This document shows positions 1 to 15,500 of a stretch of 64,000 bases of DNA, piece by piece. Where the stretch lies: NCBI GenBank assembly GCA_029204225.1, contig CM055109.1, positions 47,866,612 through 47,930,611 on the forward strand, read 5' to 3'. The position numbers and the translations under genes are program-made. Under the pieces are notes generated by a model, which was given only the letters and a program-made list of their open reading frames with translations, did not search any database and was not told the origin of the DNA. The DNA is from Diphasiastrum complanatum (lineage: Eukaryota > Streptophyta > Lycopodiopsida > Lycopodiales > Lycopodiaceae). Numbering within the stretch: the stretch's first letter is position 1; the number at the start of each line of letters is the position of its first letter.

Positions 1-64
1 ACATTTGATTAGTTTTGAGCCTCTGAAAACATTCATTTAGTAAGCCAAAATCAATTCTCTAGGC

Positions 65-742
65 ATGACTGCAATGGGATCTTATCTATTAGAACAAAGT
101 GAGAGACTCACTTCTACAAATTATGGTCCATGGAAAGTGAGGATAGAATCCATTCTTGTACTTCAAGATCTAATAGATATAGTGAATGGGAATGAGGAGG
201 AGCCTACTAATCCTCAAGAAGAGACATTTAGCTTTAAAACATGAAGAGCAACACGTTCTCAAGAAGCATGGAGTACTCTTCAATCCATTTATGAGTCTAA
301 AAACACTTCAAGACTCCTTACTCTAAGAAATATGATTTTTCAAAGTTTTCAAAGAAAGGATGAAAGTGCTTCATCCTATGTTTCTAGAGTCAAGGATCTC
401 CAAAAAAATCTTTGTTGCGTAGATGATTCTATCAAATCCAAAGAAATTGTTCAAGTTATTTTGAATGGATTAAGTGAGGATTTTGATACCATTGTTCAAT
501 CTTATGCAATTAAAGAGGACTTACCCTCTTTAGAAGCCTTACAAGGAGTCTTGATAGCCGAGGAGTATAGGCATCAAACTCGAGTGGCAAGATTGGGAGA
601 TTGTCTCTCAAGGATGGAGGAAGTGATCAAGCACTCTTCACCAAATCCAAGGAGAAGAGAAAAGACAAGAAGAATGGCAAGAGCTCCAAGGACAACACAA
701 AAGCAATGGAGAAGACATCCGAGGAGGAACCAAGCTCATCCA
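65..742 (+). pseudogene. Copia retrotransposon gag, degenerate
   Basis: A plus-strand frame opens with ATG at 65 and reads like the N-terminus of a plant Ty1/copia Gag (UBN2 family): a TSTNYGPWKVRI segment, then a helical region around SSYVSRVKDLQ and LNGLSEDFDTIVQSY. The same frame has an in-frame TGA at 242-244, after which it stays open from 332 to 748. A lysine/arginine-rich tail follows, and no zinc knuckle is visible. Downstream protease, integrase and RT are missing here. This is a dead 5' fragment; Gag would normally form the retroelement particle. Confidence 0.8.
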
Positions 743-1029
743 ATGTGAAGAAGAACAAGTACCACACAGATTTGGCCTCTACCCTTTGACACTTTGATCC
801 AACCATGACTGCAGACAACCGGACCCCTCCTTGAAGCAATGGAGTTTTACTCGGCGCTCTTCCATTCTGAGATTAACATGGGCCTCGCCCTTCACGCTTA
901 CACCACCTGGGACAAGGACAAAGCTCGTCCATCTTATTGTTTTTGGAATAGAAGCTAGTTTAGTGTGCAATTGTTCATTCTCTTGATCCTTTGTACTTGC
1001 AACTGGTTCACACATGTGAAAAGTTCTCA
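743..1029. other. Intergenic spacer, nothing recognised
   Basis: This short stretch lies between the Copia gag remnant and the first copy of the 188-bp direct repeat. Short frames exist on both strands, but none resembles a known family and no RNA gene was seen. Confidence 0.4.
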
Positions 1030-1217
1030 CAGTTCCCCAATGACTCACTGATATACCCATACCAATCCCCCATCAAGTGTTTAGGCCTGCAACCATTAAT
1101 TATGACCATGTACACATAAGGGTCCCAAATCCCTTATAGTCACAATTAACTTACGGGTTGTCGGTCTACCGGTCCCTAGTGTGGACACACTACCCGAGAC
1201 CAGTCATGGGCATGACA
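1030..1217 (-). repeat. 3' LTR, truncated copy
   Basis: Same length as and very similar to 4967-5154, with scattered substitutions. Its edge at 1217 abuts a minus-strand polypurine tract, which identifies it as the 3' LTR of the minus-oriented element. Homology to the other copy stops at about 1030. Confidence 0.65.
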
Positions 1218-4660
<3,443 letters not shown>

Positions 4661-4674
4661 GGCTCTGATACCAA

Positions 4675-5154
4675 TATAAAGTCCTCAATCCAAGGATCTT
4701 ATTCTAACCATGCCAATCACAAGCAACACAACGGAACCTGATGGTGGACAAACCAATCCAACCAAACCTAGATTGAACGTATCTAGCCCCCAAGCTATGG
4801 ATCAATCATAAAGAGGAGTATGGCATCACACCAGCAGCATTATGCCACCGGTCATGCTATCAAGCATACACTAGTGAGAGCCCAATAGGTATACTTATAC
4901 CCTCCAAGGCTCGGGCACTGTGACACCTCACTGGACATCTCTGCAGCCTATCTGGGCCACGTCATCCAGTTCTCCAATGACTCACTGATATACCCATACC
5001 AATCCACCATCAAGTGTTTAGGCCTACGACCATTAATTATGACAATGTACACATAAGGGCCCCAGATCCCTTATAGTCACAATTAACTTACGGGTTGTCG
5101 GTCTACCGGTCCCTAGCGTGGACACGCTACCCGAGATCAGTCATGGGCATGACA
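4675..5154 (-). repeat. 5' LTR of the minus-oriented element
   Basis: The part at 4967-5154 matches 1030-1217. The rest, down to the primer-binding-site-like sequence at about 4661-4673, is inferred to be LTR from its position only. The outer edge at 5154 (minus-strand TGTCATGCCC) directly touches Copia integrase sequence. Confidence 0.55.
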
Positions 5155-6166
5155 GCACTTTCCTTTGAGGTTGATAAACTGATCTTCGATGAAGATGACA
5201 CCCTGGCTAGTGAATATCTCAGACTCGATAGGACTGAACAACTTGTAGGTTTGATCTGAAGTAGTGTAGTTGATGAAAATACATTTAATACTCTTGAAGT
5301 CGAGCTTCTTCCTAAGATCATGAGGAATCTGTGCATAAGCAGTACATCCAAAAATTCGTAAGTTTGATAAAGAAGGTTTGGTACCTGTCCAAACTTTGAA
5401 TGATGTTTTGTCTGAGAGACCTTTAGTAGGACGTCTGTTCTGAATATAGGTTGTTGTTGAAACAGCTTTAACCCAAAAGGACTTCAGAAGTGACGAATGT
5501 GATAACATGCACTTTGCCGATACTAAGGTTCTGTTCTTTCTCTCAGCAAGACCATTTGACTGAGGCAGTAATGTATTGTTGCTCAATGCCGTTGTTAAGA
5601 CAATGCTCCTTGAATTTGGTGGAGATGTATTCTCCCCCGTTATCTGACCTCAATGCTTTGATTCGTTTGCCAGTTTGATTTTCTGCATGCCTTTTGAATT
5701 GTCTGAAATTGATGAAAGTCTCTAATTTCTGTTTAATGAAATAAACAACTATTCTTCTGGAGATTTCATCTAAAATACTTTGCATCTAGCAATGAAGGAG
5801 TTTGCATAGGTCCACATATATTTGTATGAACAACATCTAACAGACCTTTTCCTGCCTATGACTCGATCTAAAAGGAATCCTAGTCTGTTTTCCAAGGATG
5901 CAGCTATGGCAGACAGGGAGATCGACTTTACCAGAAGAATAGTGGAGATCAAGAGCCATGGATTGGCTGGACATGTTCGAAACAGGTGCATAATTCAAGT
6001 GTCTTAAGCGATGATGCCATAGTAATGCTTTATTGACAAGAACAGAGGTTTTCAAGGCTTGACTAGTTTCAGAATAACAATGCACCAATCTATATAGGTA
6101 ACCTTGCCTCTTGCCGAGTGCAAGAACCTTGTTACTCCTATCAATCTCATATTTTGCCAAAGTCAT
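5155..6166 (-). pseudogene. Copia gag-pre-integrase and integrase fragment
   Basis: Minus-strand frames read in order as a Ty1/copia integrase. At 5837-6166 is a GAG-pre-integrase domain with LLWHHRLRHLNY and a CHSCILGKQTRIPF zinc-binding segment. At 5543-5785 is core sequence with LRSDNGGEYISTKF (catalytic Asp and surroundings). At 5137-5586 are NGLAERKNRTL (catalytic Glu region) and the C-terminal ILRIFGC-like stretch. The pieces lie in different frames, so the gene is broken. It ends abruptly at 5154/5155, where the LTR element is inserted. RT and RNase H are absent here. Confidence 0.88.
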
Positions 6167-6550
6167 TTTCTTAACGTCCGAGGCACTTTGAAAAAATGCG
6201 AAAAATGCGAGTTTGCATTTTTACTCGTAATTTCTAACAAGCGATAGTGTCGCAAATAGGTGAAAATGCGACACTGTAATTTTACACGTAATTTTTGACA
6301 GGCAAAAAAGTGACACTGTCGGGTTTTGTAGAGAGAGAAAATCCGACACTGTTGCTGAACTCCGTGCAGATTGTGTAAAAACATTTGTAATTCTGTAGAC
6401 TGGGAAAAATTCTTTATCTAATAAAGGTGGTACATTCTTTGAATCAATTTTCCGAGATGATTTTTCTCATTTCAGGACCGTATTGTAGTGTTGCTTAGTT
6501 TGTTTCTTTGTCATTGGTCCTGCCATCTTTTCTTCCTTCAATATGACTAC
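6167..6550. other. Spacer with repeated short motifs
   Basis: No gene was seen. The octamer GACACTGT or a near variant occurs at about 6269, 6312 and 6345, and its complement AGTGTCGC near 6246. This suggests a decayed small repeat, possibly a MITE-like relic, but no terminal inverted repeats could be fixed. Confidence 0.3.
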
Positions 6551-7621
6551 TTTTGGCTATTTTATTGTCGATGCATCTAGAATATCTCGAACTCCAAATC
6601 TCGTAGGATCCATATGATTGAGGATCTGATCATCTGTAAGTTTTGCATCTCCATCGTAAGTCAAGGCATGACTAACATGTATTAGATCATCTTCAATCGG
6701 ATCGAGAATTGGATCAATGGTTATCCAAGCCAAGTTCATCATATTTAATGGAAAAGGCGTATCCAAAGTTCGATCAAGTAAAAAAAATTCGCTCAATTCG
6801 GATTGATTATCTCGTTGACACATATAGCCTGCTATACAATCCACTGTTGCAAGAGCTTGATTCCAATTGACAATGTCAGTTTGAGAGTCATAATGGACCC
6901 CCTGAAGTCTTCATTTGTCGATCACAGGTATGATCAGTTGTTGATGAGTCATCATCCCCTCTTTGGACTAGTAGCTTGATAGTCCAAGTGATTGGATCTA
7001 CTTTGACTGCATGCTCACGATTCTCAAAAGTAATTTTGTCGGTGCCCCAGTTATGAATTACTTGCGCAATTCGTAACCATGGACGTCCCAATAAAATTCG
7101 ATATACATTTGGCACGTCAGGTAAGTCCAGTACTACAAAAGTAATGACAAATTGTACTCCAGCTATTTTGACAGGTACGTCTTCAACCATTCCTCTCGAA
7201 CTGTTGTTTGATCAGCCAACTTAATGAAAAAAGTGGTCGGCTTCAACTTTATAAGTCCCCATTCTACACACAGCTTGGTTGAAATCAGTTAACTCCTAAA
7301 CCTCCATCAATCACGGCTGCTTCTTTACCAAATTGTCTATGTTGTATCGGCAGGGTGATGTTTTTCTGCTCACTTTCTCAGGCAGTTCCTACATTGAGTA
7401 CTTTGTTCGTTTCTTCAAACTCGGCACAAAAAAGTAGCTTCTAACGGACTTGTGATTCCATTTGAATCAATCTTTCTGCTAATACTTCTTTTGCTTTAGG
7501 CACCAACTTAAAAAATTCTCCCAGTGTAATATCCATCTTGCTAGACAGAATATTTACGATCATTTCTATTTGCGGCGCTTTTGGTTTTGTCATTATGAAG
7601 GGTTCTTCATGATGGTGCAAC
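6551..7621 (-). pseudogene. Gypsy retrotransposon protease region, 3' part of split element
   Basis: The frame at 6888-7190 (minus) contains GVQFVITFVVLDLPDV followed by YRILLGRPWLR, the C-terminal half of a Ty3/gypsy retropepsin. The frame at 6557-6844 continues the downstream linker. Between 7200 and 7621 the minus strand still reads as Gag/protease linker but with frame breaks. The 5' half of the same element resumes at 10538, beyond the inserted LTR element. No RT or integrase of this element is present in the window. Confidence 0.75.
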
Positions 7622-8061
7622 TGTTAGAAATAATAAATGATGATGTTAGTTTTCCATAGGTTACTTTGACCCAAAAGGTTAAAACTTGTGTAACCATGGG
7701 GTAGGTTTATTATTTAGACCATGTTAAGATGGTTTTAGTTAAGTTGGACCCAATTTTGGTCTAGTGGTAACTCGTGGGTCCAAGTAAAGTCTAATTATAT
7801 TAAGGGACCCTATCTTGACTTTTGGGAGTGTCCTATAACTAGTAGTGGGTTTGGAATGTTCTAGAACTTAGAGTCCAGAAGAGTTTAGGCCCTTGGAAAG
7901 GCCTATTTATATGTACTTATTATTCATTTGTGATTCATTTCCATTCAAGCATTGCTACTACTTCCTCTCTCCTTGAGGGCGCCTAACCCTCTCCCTCTTC
8001 TTCTTCTTCTTGTATATGGAGATTGAATGTTAGAAGGATCTTGGCACTTTGATTTCCTACA
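7622..8061 (+). repeat. 5' LTR
   Basis: About 440 bp, starting TGTTAG and ending CTACA immediately before the primer-binding site. It contains a TATA-like TATTTATATGTAC near 7909 and a CTT-rich tract near 8000. It matches 10100-10537 closely. Confidence 0.88.
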
Positions 8062-8902
8062 TGGTATCAGAGCCATGGATCTTCTATGCTTAATTGATTA
8101 GGGCGCCCTACCAAAAGAGATCGTCTTCACTTAGGGATCTCAAAAATTCAGCACCTTTGCTGATTTTTTGGAGTGAAGATCCGTTCAATTTTGACTCTTG
8201 TCCATTTTGCAGGAGGGCGCCACACATCAAAGAAGATAATAGGATTTTGGGTGCCCAAAAATCAGGTTGTTGTTTGCTGATTTTTCAGGTTGTAGGAATG
8301 CGCCATTGAATATCTTTTTCAAGGCTGCTTTTAGGTCGCCCACATCCGTGTAGGTTTATCCTACTTTCGTTGGTCTGCTGATGTCCTATTTTTCAGATTT
8401 GCTCCTTTGTATGAGGGACGCCCATCTACAAGCAATTTTTATCTTTTGATTTGGATGAAATGTCAGCACCCCTACTGATTTTACAAAGTGAAGATCCGCT
8501 TCTTTTTGCTTGTTTACAAGTGTGGAAGAAGGCGCTAATTTTTTGTGATGATCCGGTCACATTCTGAGACTGAAAATCGAACAGCATATTACCATTTTTA
8601 GGGTGTTTGCAACAGCCTTATTTGTGTGTGTATTCTTCACACTTTTTGGCAAGAAATAAGGGTTTTGAAAAAAGCTTTGTTGGAGGCTAACCTAATTTTT
8701 TGCTTGCTGGTTTTTTTGAGTTTGTAATGCTATTTCAAGCTGAAATTTTCAACACACAAGGCTTGTAGGAGGCTGAGTTCCTCTATCCATCTCAGGTGTG
8801 CTTTTGATACATTCCAATACTGATTTTTTAGATTTGATACTTGCTGGTTTTTGTGTCTTTTAGGGCACATTTAGAGTTTGAAAAAGTTTATCTTCTTGGC
8901 TG

Positions 8903-9030
8903 GTTCTTATGGCAAGAGATTTGGGAGCAATTCGTACTTGTTCGAACGAAGATATGTTGGATGGCACCAACTATTCTTCATGGAGTTGCAAGTTGAGGTT
9001 TGGCATCGACGTAATGATCGAGCTCTTTCA
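8903..9030 (+). pseudogene. Copia Gag N-terminal fragment
   Basis: A frame opening ATGGCAAGAGATTTGGGAGC encodes about 40 residues including MLDGTNYSSWSCKL, the diagnostic start of plant Copia Gag, and then stops. It is the only coding remnant recognised inside the 2.9-kb element. Confidence 0.7.
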
Positions 9031-10099
9031 TTAGTTTGATCAAGCTCTTTCATTAGTCTGATCAAGCTCTTTCATAGGCTGTCTACAAGTACAAGTTTGC
9101 ATCGGAATGTTGGTATGGTAGAGCATTCTTCTTCTCTCGAGCCATTTGTTGCAAATGATGGATGCATAAGTGAAGAACTTTATGAGCAAGCTTTTGAAGT
9201 TAATGTTTCGAAAAAGGTTGAAATCAAGCATTCTTTGAAGCCATTTTGTACTAATGGAGAAGGGGAAAAAATCATGTCAATTAGTACATTGGTTCAAAGT
9301 GGCGTGTTGCTGGATTTTTTGGGTGTTAAGGCAAGCTGCTGATTTTTTTCTCGAAGATGGTAGACAGTAGATTCAGCCATGGTTTATTGATCATTTCAAC
9401 CTATGTCACGATATCATGAGCATCCTATTATGCATCGGGAACGGCCTGTGGAAGGTTTTTGAATAGCAAGGTCCACATTTGGAACACTTTGGACAACAAA
9501 GTGTTGGTGATTTTGTGGCTGTTGGATAGCCTGCTACAACCTCTTGTTGGTTGTCCGAGTCTTTGTGGGATAGCAAAGCATCTTTTTACCTTGGAGGAAA
9601 CACACATGCCTCACCAAAATCAGTACCTTATATTGATTTTCCTGTTTTGATGCTTACTTCTATGATGACGATGTTGCCTTACCTAGTGTTGGTGAGTAGA
9701 TCATTGACAGTAAGATTCGGAAGGATGTGATGGTAAAAGAGTATCATACTCTTCTTTATGTTTCTTGTGGTAAGAAGACTTATGGAATCATGTAGGAATC
9801 ATTGATGGATTGCAAATCCATATTTTGGCTTGTGGTTGGTTTTTTGGTTACCTACTTTGGATGGAGCATGCTTGTCTTCACTCTTCGACTTGATGCTACC
9901 GCACTTTGTATTCTACATCTCTTTTACATCGGGCATGAATGGGGCTGAGATTTCGGCTACTTTGACTACTTCGAGTTGGAGTGTTTTTTTTTTTTTTGGC
10001 TATATGAAGTTTTGGGCAACAAGCAACATTTTGCATTTTGTTGCAATTTTTTCATTCTACATGTCATGTTATGTTTTTTACATTATTATTTAAGGAGGG

Positions 10100-10537
10100 T
10101 GTTAGAAATAATAAATGATAATGTTAGTTTCTCATAGGTTACTTTGACCCAAAAGGTTGAAACTCGTGTAACCATGGGGTAGACTTATTATTTAGACCAT
10201 GTTAAGATAGTTTTAGTTAAGTTGGACCCAATTTTGGTCTAATGGTAACTCGTGGTTTCAAGTAAAGTCTAATTATGTTAAGGGACCCTATCTTGTCTTT
10301 TGGGAGTGCCCTATAATTAGTAGTGGGTTTGGAAGGTTCTAAAACTTAGAGTTTGGAAGAGTCTAGGCCCTTAGAAGGCCTATTTATATGTACTCATTGT
10401 TCATTTGTAATTCATTCCCTTTCAAGCATTGCTACTACTTTCTCTCTCCTTGAGGGTGCCTAACCCTCTCCCTCTTCTTCTTCTTCTTGTATATGGAGAT
10501 TGAATGTTAGAAGGACCTTGGCACTTTGATTTCCTAC
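10100..10537 (+). repeat. 3' LTR
   Basis: Preceded by the polypurine tract at about 10092-10099 and aligned end to end with 7622-8061. No perfect target-site duplication could be read: the flanks are GCAAC on the left and GACAA on the right. Confidence 0.86.
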
Positions 10538-11620
10538 GACAATTGTGTATTAACATTCGTTCTTGGATATGCTTGTGGCATAGGTGACTTCAGTTGCTAC
10601 TTTAGTGGCTTCCAAGGCTTCTTCTTCTTGCAACTGTTTAATCCATTGTCTCATATTTTGATATCTTTTCTTTTCTGCTTTGAGATTCGGATACACCCCT
10701 GATGCAGTAGGTATATCTGTAGCTGGTGTAGGTTCAGCAGATACTGGATCATCTAGAACCTCCTTCTGTTTCTGAGCTCTGGTAACAACCATCAAAGGTA
10801 CAGTTAGTTCAGATTGAACTACTGGCCTTTTTTTTGGTCGTAATCATATTCACTGGAGTAGTAACCGGTGGTGGTTTGGGTCTTGTAGGACATTCTTTAT
10901 AACAGTGTCCATAACCACATTCTCTATAGAATGGTATAAACTTTCCTTTGTTTGGCCATTCAGCAACTCTATGGTTCTCTCCGCATGCAAGACATCCAAG
11001 TGGTGCTCTGGACCATTGTCTAGCTGCTTGTTGTTGCGCAGCAGCATAGATAGCATACTGCTCTAAAGGGCCACTCTCATGATCATTGTTATAGTTCCAT
11101 TGCTCATTGCCAGGATAATGTTCTGGTTCAATTAGATTTGCAGGAGGAGCACTCTGTCCCGTTGGAGCTGGCAGAGCTAGTCGTTCTGGAAATCCAAGGG
11201 CAAAATTGAAAGGCTTCCCATCAAGACCCTTTGAATAAGTAGGTTCTTCATACTGAAGTTTAGCATACCTTTGCTGGATAATCCGAGAATTAAAAGAGCA
11301 AAAGGTTGTTTCATGTCCTGTAGAGTTACACAGATGACAATTAGTATTCGTCATTCATTATTTCAATGTTGGTGGACATTCATTCATAGTGTGATTGCCT
11401 GCACAAATTGAACACCAGACATTTTCCTGGCTAGGAAAAGTCTTTGCAAGCTTTTCAGATTCTTTGTTCACTTTACCAAGGAATTCTTCCAAGGCTTTAA
11501 TTTTTTTATCAAGTTGAGACTACATCTTTTCTAGCTGCATCTACTGCTTTTGACCAAGTTTCTTGAACTCATCGATCATCTTCTCTATAGTCGCTTTGAT
11601 ATTTGTTGATGCAATGTGGT
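10538..11620 (-). pseudogene. Gypsy Gag with zinc knuckles, 5' part of split element
   Basis: The frame at 10809-11354 contains two cysteine-rich segments, CHLCNSTGHETTFC and a CLACGENH...CGYGHCYKEC series, resembling Gag CCHC knuckles. Another knuckle (CSICAGNHTMNEC) lies just upstream at about 11360-11415. The frame at 10550-10795 begins MMVVTRAQKQK, a linker common at the start of plant Gypsy protease polyproteins. Frames are shifted relative to each other. It continues into 6551-7621 once the inserted element is removed. Confidence 0.78.
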
Positions 11621-11711
11621 GAATGTTGTCATGGTTTGCCCTACCATATAAGACAATATTCCAACATTTAATTCGTCATCCGATTGCTCGACGTGTCCGA
11701 GTCTTCGAACC

Positions 11712-11747
<36 letters not shown>

Positions 11748-12492
11748 TCAAAAAAATCAACTGAACCGTCAATTACGTGAGTTAATGGTCCATTGGTTGG
11801 ACCATTACCACAAATGATCTAGTCCCCAGGATAGCGAGGCGGAATAATCGGGTCCCCGGATAGCTCGTGGCCTCCGCCACTCACTGCCAGGTCTTAGATT
11901 ATTTTTAGTAATGATCCTTCCAATGTCCATTACCTACAACATAATCCTTAAGGCTAGCATAACCCCATATGTTTACTACCTATCATCTTGCTGGACCGAG
12001 CCTCCATGTTGGATTACACTATATATCCCCCACCAAGTATGTGTTGCAAGGTGCTAATGCCATGTAGGCATGTCCTTTAGGCCAAATGTCACTTGTGTAG
12101 GCCCCGGGATGTGGTAGTTTGTGGTTCCGGGGGCTGCTTATTATTTATTTTGCCAATAATTAGGCCCAAGATACCATTTCAAGGGTGCGCGACGTATTTT
12201 GGGCCCAGCTTTAATGGCACGATATATTGTAACATACGACCACCTGGATTCTGACACATGCTAGAGAAGCCATTTGGAGCGTTTTTAATGGCATAGACGT
12301 GGCAGAATATGAACGCTCATAACTAAATCCAATGGTTGTGAGTCCGACCTACGTAGCGTCACTAAGGCATGAGGCCAGAGCAATAAAAGGAGAGCAAAGA
12401 GAACCTCGGATGACAGAGAGGAAGAACCTCGGACGAGAGAGAGAGCGAGAGAGGAGAGAGGAGAGAGGAGAGAGAGATTTTGATCGTTAAGT
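11621..12492. promoter_or_regulatory. Upstream region and GA-rich leader of the branching enzyme gene
   Basis: No protein gene was recognised. A (GA)n tract is at 11716-11744. A TATA-like CAATAAAAGG is near 12380, followed by a purine-rich GA leader (about 12410-12478) just before the candidate start ATG at 12493. Transcription start is not determinable from sequence alone; the leftmost part may be 5' UTR of the Gypsy element. Confidence 0.35.
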
Positions 12493-12561
12493 ATGCAGAT
12501 CTCATCGTCTGAAGCTCCTGTTATTGCGTCTTTTCCTGGGATTGAGGCTCTCGTATTGCCG
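12493..12561 (+). CDS. Candidate first exon (plastid transit peptide) of SBE
   Basis: ATG at 12493 opens [20 protein letters not shown], a serine/alanine-rich start free of acidic residues apart from two Glu. A GT at 12562 would end the exon in phase 0, matching exon 2 at 13746. Exon 2 supplies an arginine-rich stretch ([19 protein letters not shown]), as expected in a chloroplast transit peptide. The donor (CCG|GTTTTT) is weak and a GT at 12553 is also phase-compatible, so the exon end is uncertain. Confidence 0.45.
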
Positions 12562-15500
12562 GTTTTTCGCCATGCCACTCTTCTTGATAACTTTTTTGTT
12601 TGGATTTTCAAGATTGTTGTCTGTTATGCTTCTTGCATTTGCTCAGTGGTTACATCATATTCACTGCTCTTGTTGTTATTGTGGTAATCTGCACACGGTT
12701 TTCTGTTTAGTGGCATCTTTTGTGAAAGTTTATTAGGCAAGGCATTTAGTTAGAAAATAGTGGCAATGGACAAGAATCGTAAGCTCTGCAAAAATTCCCA
12801 GTACTGTGATTTTAGGAGCTCTGCACAAAGGTGGACGCATTATCTCTACCATTATGCTTTAAGGAAGGGGATCAGATCTTGAGATTTTACTAAGGGCGTT
12901 CCGTCTTCGGTTGTGTTTAACAATTATTACGTATTCCTCCAACAACCTCCTCTATTTATAGAAGCTATAAGTCACTTATCACAACGTCAGTTCTCTTTGA
13001 GTGTAATCGGCTGCAGAACATAGCAAGAACAACTAAATGTCTGACTGAGTATTTTTTAGTACTGTTATGGATGCTGTTTGCAGACGTCACTGACATCCTT
13101 CAAATGGACTTGCTACTATATAATGGTTGACGAACAAAAGACCAATAAGCATCAATGCCGTGGCTGTAACACTATGAATTATTAGGTGCTGTGATTCCAT
13201 GTTACGTTATAACCTGGCAAACGGACCTTCTTCATCCCTCTATGTCTTTAACAGATGGAGGACATCATTGACCACAAAATGTTCATTTGACTGACAATGC
13301 CTGCATGATATCAAACCATCACTCTGCAGCTGCAGCCCTCATTTAATAGCAGGCAGGCAGGAGCAAGCAGTAGGATTGCTATGTGGACTGTATTGGTATA
13401 TGATATTGCCGGAAACATAATTATTTCCATTCACTTTCTTAGTGTGGAAGCAACAATGATATTGAGAATCATGGCTTTCTTAAATTCGTCCTATGGAGTG
13501 TTTTCCTTTTTCAAGGTTGCCTCCCATTCGTGGTGCACAAAACTTGGGTCGAAGCCGGATAATTGAAGGTTTTCTTTCACATGTTATGGCATTATGCTTA
13601 AGTGATACTTAGTAAAGTTTTAGACAATGACCAATGTCTACCGAGTTTGAATGATAACGTTTATATTTGCAAGTAGTTAGGCAAATTCACGAGAATGATG
13701 CTAACTACCAGATATCGTTTAAATGAGCACGTTGCCTTCGTCCAGGGAACCAGGAGAGAGTTAGCAAGCTTGCACAAATTACGGAGGGGAAGAACTGGGT
13801 TTTTGCTGGCAAACATGGCTTGTAACTTCACGCAAAGAGTTGAAGAGGTATGTTTTTGAGCTTGAAAATATGGAAACTCATAGCTTAGAAAAATTTCAAG
13901 CTGGCCAGGGGGTGAACAACCAACAATCACCTCCAATTATTGAAGACTATGTGCAATCGGGAACTAGTAAACGGTAAGGCCATGTCCAGATTTGTATGCG
14001 AGTGATACTCTTGTGGATTCAGTTTTGATACAGGAGGGAAGGCTTTAACCTTCAAAAGGATTACATAACTCTTCAAGATGAGTTGTGTGCCATAGTCTAT
14101 GCTTTAAAGGCATGGAATCAGTAGATCACGATATATCTAAGTAGTTTCTCAATTTAAATTTGTGAAACTGGATGTATTCTAATTTCACAAATAGATATCT
14201 AGGTATATGCACCCACTATATCCAACTTGGTTATTTAATATGTATTCGGACTTCTTGGGATTTCCTAGATCTATTGTATATGATAGGATTCATGCTTTAC
14301 AAGTGAATTGTGGACTGCTACACTTGGCAAGATAGAGGTGTAGTCGGGATGAGTAGTGCAAATTATTTCGAAATGGGTGGGCAAGTAGAGAGAGTTAACC
14401 AAATGTTAGAAGATACGGTTGTGGTGTTTGTGACTGTGAAGTTTGAAGCAAATGCAATGAGAGCATTGTTGCTTTATTGGAAGTTGCTTACTGTGATGGA
14501 AAGAATGTTTTCACAAAAATGAGTTTTATTGAGCTTACTTATGGATTTAGGATACTTAGTCCTTTTACGATGGCTATACTTCAAAAAGTTCTTAATGCTA
14601 TTGAATAAAATACTCAAGTTGGCCAGAATAATTTGTAAAACAGGTGATGGATTCAACTAAGATGTAGATTGTAATTGCACACAAAGGGAGTTCAAGGAAG
14701 GGGACATGGTGTTTCTTCACATTTCAAAGGACTTGGCTTCGCTAAATATAGGGCAGTGTCGCCAGTCATCTCCAAGACACTGTGGTCCCTAGAAAATTGC
14801 TAAATAATGTTGCTTGTAAATTAGTGTTGCCTCAAGATTGTGAGGTTCATTTCTAAAAAGCAGTGGTGGGTAAAAAGGAAACAAGGAAACATCTAACAAA
14901 AACACTGTAGTATCAGCATAGTTGCTATCCACTTTTTGCTCTTAAAGTGGGTTTCATGTTAGAATATTGCCAAGCGGCTGAATTGCATGTTTGCAGTTTT
15001 CTGGTTTTGGAGTGTTAGAGGTTAGGGGTGCTTAAGGGTTTGGATAGCCTTTGGGAGGCATTCCTATTTAGCTCCCATGGAGCAGATGTATGGGTGGAGA
15101 CTAGCAACAGACTCTCCTTTTTGTTAATGTGGTGTATTCTGCAAGAGATTGAAAAGGTGAAAGGTTATCATCTTGTCATCTTGTATTCTAGTTTTGTGTT
15201 TGATAAAAAGAATCTAGCAATGAGCAAATCTAGCATTCATGATACTCTTTAACAGTTTTGTACCAAAACTCATAAACTTTGTTCACAATGCACATTCAAT
15301 AGTTGCATGTTAGGAGCTTGTGTTTCTAGTCTCTTTTAATTCAACTCTGAGATGCAAATATCAACTTTGACTATTTGTCATGTTGACGTAAGTGTATTAG
15401 TTGTTGTAGATAGAGATGTGTAGTGATTTGGTCAATAGATTTGATCTAGATTCTCGCTTTTTATTATACTTTGACAACAGAGTCTAATGCAGCTAGAAAG

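Larger units (their letters stand above)
7622..10537 (+). mobile_element. 2.9-kb LTR retroelement (Copia-derived, truncated) nested in a Gypsy element
   Basis: Two direct LTRs of about 440 bp (7622-8061 and 10100-10537) begin TGTTAGAAATAAT and end at CTAC(A). The left one is followed at 8062 by TGGTATCAGAGCCATGG, a typical primer-binding site, and the right one is preceded by a polypurine tract AAGGAGGG. The interior starts a Gag-like frame near 8909, whose DGTNYSSWSCKLRFGI matches plant Copia Gag N-termini, but it stops within about 40 codons. No pol is seen. The LTRs remain very similar, so the insertion is fairly young. It is non-autonomous. Confidence 0.88.
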
